A DNA stretch of 6,572 nucleotides from an uncultured Oribacterium sp. (GTDB taxonomy: Bacteria > Bacillota > Clostridia > Lachnospirales > Lachnospiraceae), in NCBI GenBank assembly GCA_900772695.1, contig CAAGRO010000152.1, positions 1-6,572 of the forward strand, read 5' to 3'. Under the pieces are notes generated by a model. It made no database searches. It was given only the letters and a program-made list of their open reading frames with translations, and was not told where the DNA came from. Position 1 is the first letter of the stretch; every line of letters starts with the position of its first letter. This document shows positions 5,725 through 6,572 of the stretch, piece after piece. Both the position numbers and the translations under genes were made by a program.

Positions 5725-6572
5725 TCACTTCTCCTTTTTCGCACAGAACATGCATAAGCGAGGTACAGCACGAAGCTGATCCCCAGATAAAACCAGGTGG
5801 CCGGGTTACTGAACCAGGTAGTAAAAAACGAAACCAGATAATAAAAGGCGAGCTGCGCATACAGGAGCACAGAGAACGGGTTCTGATCCTTCCGACAGGC
5901 ACGTGTCACCCGCCCCGAGACGAGACCGAGCACGAGTGCGAACACAGCGATCCCCAGGAGGCCGAAGTCATACCATGCGTCATAGAGCATCGTGACGGTC
6001 GTGAGCTCTTCCTTCGTCACGATGAGCGGGAAGCCCTGCGCCAGCGCCGGTACGAAAAACTTCAGCCCGCTCAGCGTTACAAACGGATAGAGCATGCGAA
6101 GTCCATGCGCATGGACCGTCAGTTCCCGGGTCATGACATTAAAATTATCATAGTTGTTTGCGATGTACATGTATGGCTGGGTGATAAAGATCGGGGTCGA
6201 CGGATCCTTCATCTCGAAGATACCGTTCAGGTACTCGACGGAATGCGCCCGCTCGATCGTGATAAACACATACGCAGCGATCATCAGCACCAGGAGCAGC
6301 AGAAGCTGCCAGAGCCTGTACCGACGTCCCGAAAGCAGCGCCACGAAGACCGCCAGTATCACCGAAATCATAAACTGAAAACGGGACACCATCAGGATCG
6401 TCAGGAGGATCGGAAGCAGCAGTCCGAGGAGTGCCAGTATATCCGGACGCAGTCCGTGTTTACGCCGCGCACCGAGATACAGCATCGAGACCGCCGGGGT
6501 AAGCACCGCGAGTGTCGTGAAGTAGTGCACCCCCTTCACATGGAAGTAGCTGTAGGCATGCGGCGTATCGAC
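5721..6572 (-). CDS. Oligosaccharide repeat-unit (Wzy-type) polymerase, 5' end cut by window edge
   Basis: The last 283 residues are visible; the frame stays open to the right edge (first visible residues VDTPHAYSYFH), so the GTG at 6539 is not the true start. It is a polytopic membrane protein with hydrophobic helices at about visible residues 18-34, 43-81 (more than one), 88-104, 196-218, 232-253 and 258-275. A large extracytoplasmic loop (about 105-195) carries YIANNYDNFN (136-145) and ends near MLYDAWYDFGLLG (195-207). A big loop between helix blocks, with these Asn/Tyr and DFG-type motifs, is the pattern of Wzy-like polymerases, which join lipid-linked repeat units on the outer face of the membrane for capsule or exopolysaccharide. 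Sequence conservation in this family is low, so the assignment rests on topology and a few motifs; an O-antigen ligase-like protein is the main alternative. The stop TGA (5721-5723) overlaps the next gene's ATG. Confidence 0.78.
   Translation of the reverse strand, partial: VDTPHAYSYFHVKGVHYFTTLAVLTPAVSMLYLGARRKHGLRPDILALLGLLLPILLTILMVSRFQFMISVILAVFVALLSGRRYRLWQLLLLLVLMIAAYVFITIERAHSVEYLNGIFEMKDPSTPIFITQPYMYIANNYDNFNVMTRELTVHAHGLRMLYPFVTLSGLKFFVPALAQGFPLIVTKEELTTVTMLYDAWYDFGLLGIAVFALVLGLVSGRVTRACRKDQNPFSVLLYAQLAFYYLVSFFTTWFSNPATWFYLGISFVLYLAYACSVRKRRSE

Noticed and set aside
5393..5902. Minus-strand frame of 169 codons spanning the polymerase/AI-2E junction
   Set aside because: It overlaps two well-supported genes in another frame and has Arg/Ser-rich composition without family motifs.

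Overview
The window reads as chromosomal DNA of an anaerobic Gram-positive Bacillota, most likely Lachnospiraceae. Evidence: purine-rich Shine-Dalgarno sites (GGAGG, AAGGAG), a biotin-dependent carboxyltransferase followed by a lipoprotein-type OadG subunit, a small Lys/Ala/Pro-rich protein that looks like DUF6465, and a YtvI-like AI-2E family membrane protein. I cannot name a genus. All genes are on the minus strand, so transcription runs from high to low coordinates. I see no plus-strand gene, RNA gene, CRISPR array or insertion sequence.

In transcription order: (1) 6572-5721, the 3' part of a multi-pass oligosaccharide repeat-unit (Wzy-type) polymerase, cut by the window edge. It overlaps by 4 nt (ATGA) a 379-residue AI-2E/YtvI family membrane protein (5724-4585). 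A hairpin terminator at 4526-4557 closes this unit, which is probably the tail of a surface polysaccharide locus. (2) A monocistronic gene (4403-3948) with a histone-H1-like basic N-terminus and a small C-terminal domain. It has a perfect-consensus sigma-A promoter (TTGACA-17-TATAAT) and a strong hairpin terminator (3895-3928). (3) An RsmB/RsmF-type rRNA m5C methyltransferase (3731-2346), whose most likely start lies inside the longest open frame. (4) A 315-bp AT-rich intergenic region with a good promoter for the next operon and two small dyads. (5) A carboxyltransferase alpha subunit (2030-675), then 14 nt, then a lipoprotein/OadG gamma-subunit fusion (660 to beyond position 1). These look like the first two genes of a membrane-bound, Na+-pumping acyl-CoA decarboxylase operon. 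Its biotin carrier and beta channel subunits would lie off the left edge.

Most of the window is ordinary housekeeping and accessory content. The points most worth a second look are the carboxyltransferase, whose family signature motifs are altered in both half-domains; the lipoprotein-OadG architecture, an edge-truncated gene easily missed by ORF callers; the very strongly promoted H1-like protein; and the translational coupling of an AI-2E family protein to a polysaccharide polymerase. I found no convincing evidence for a wholly new system.
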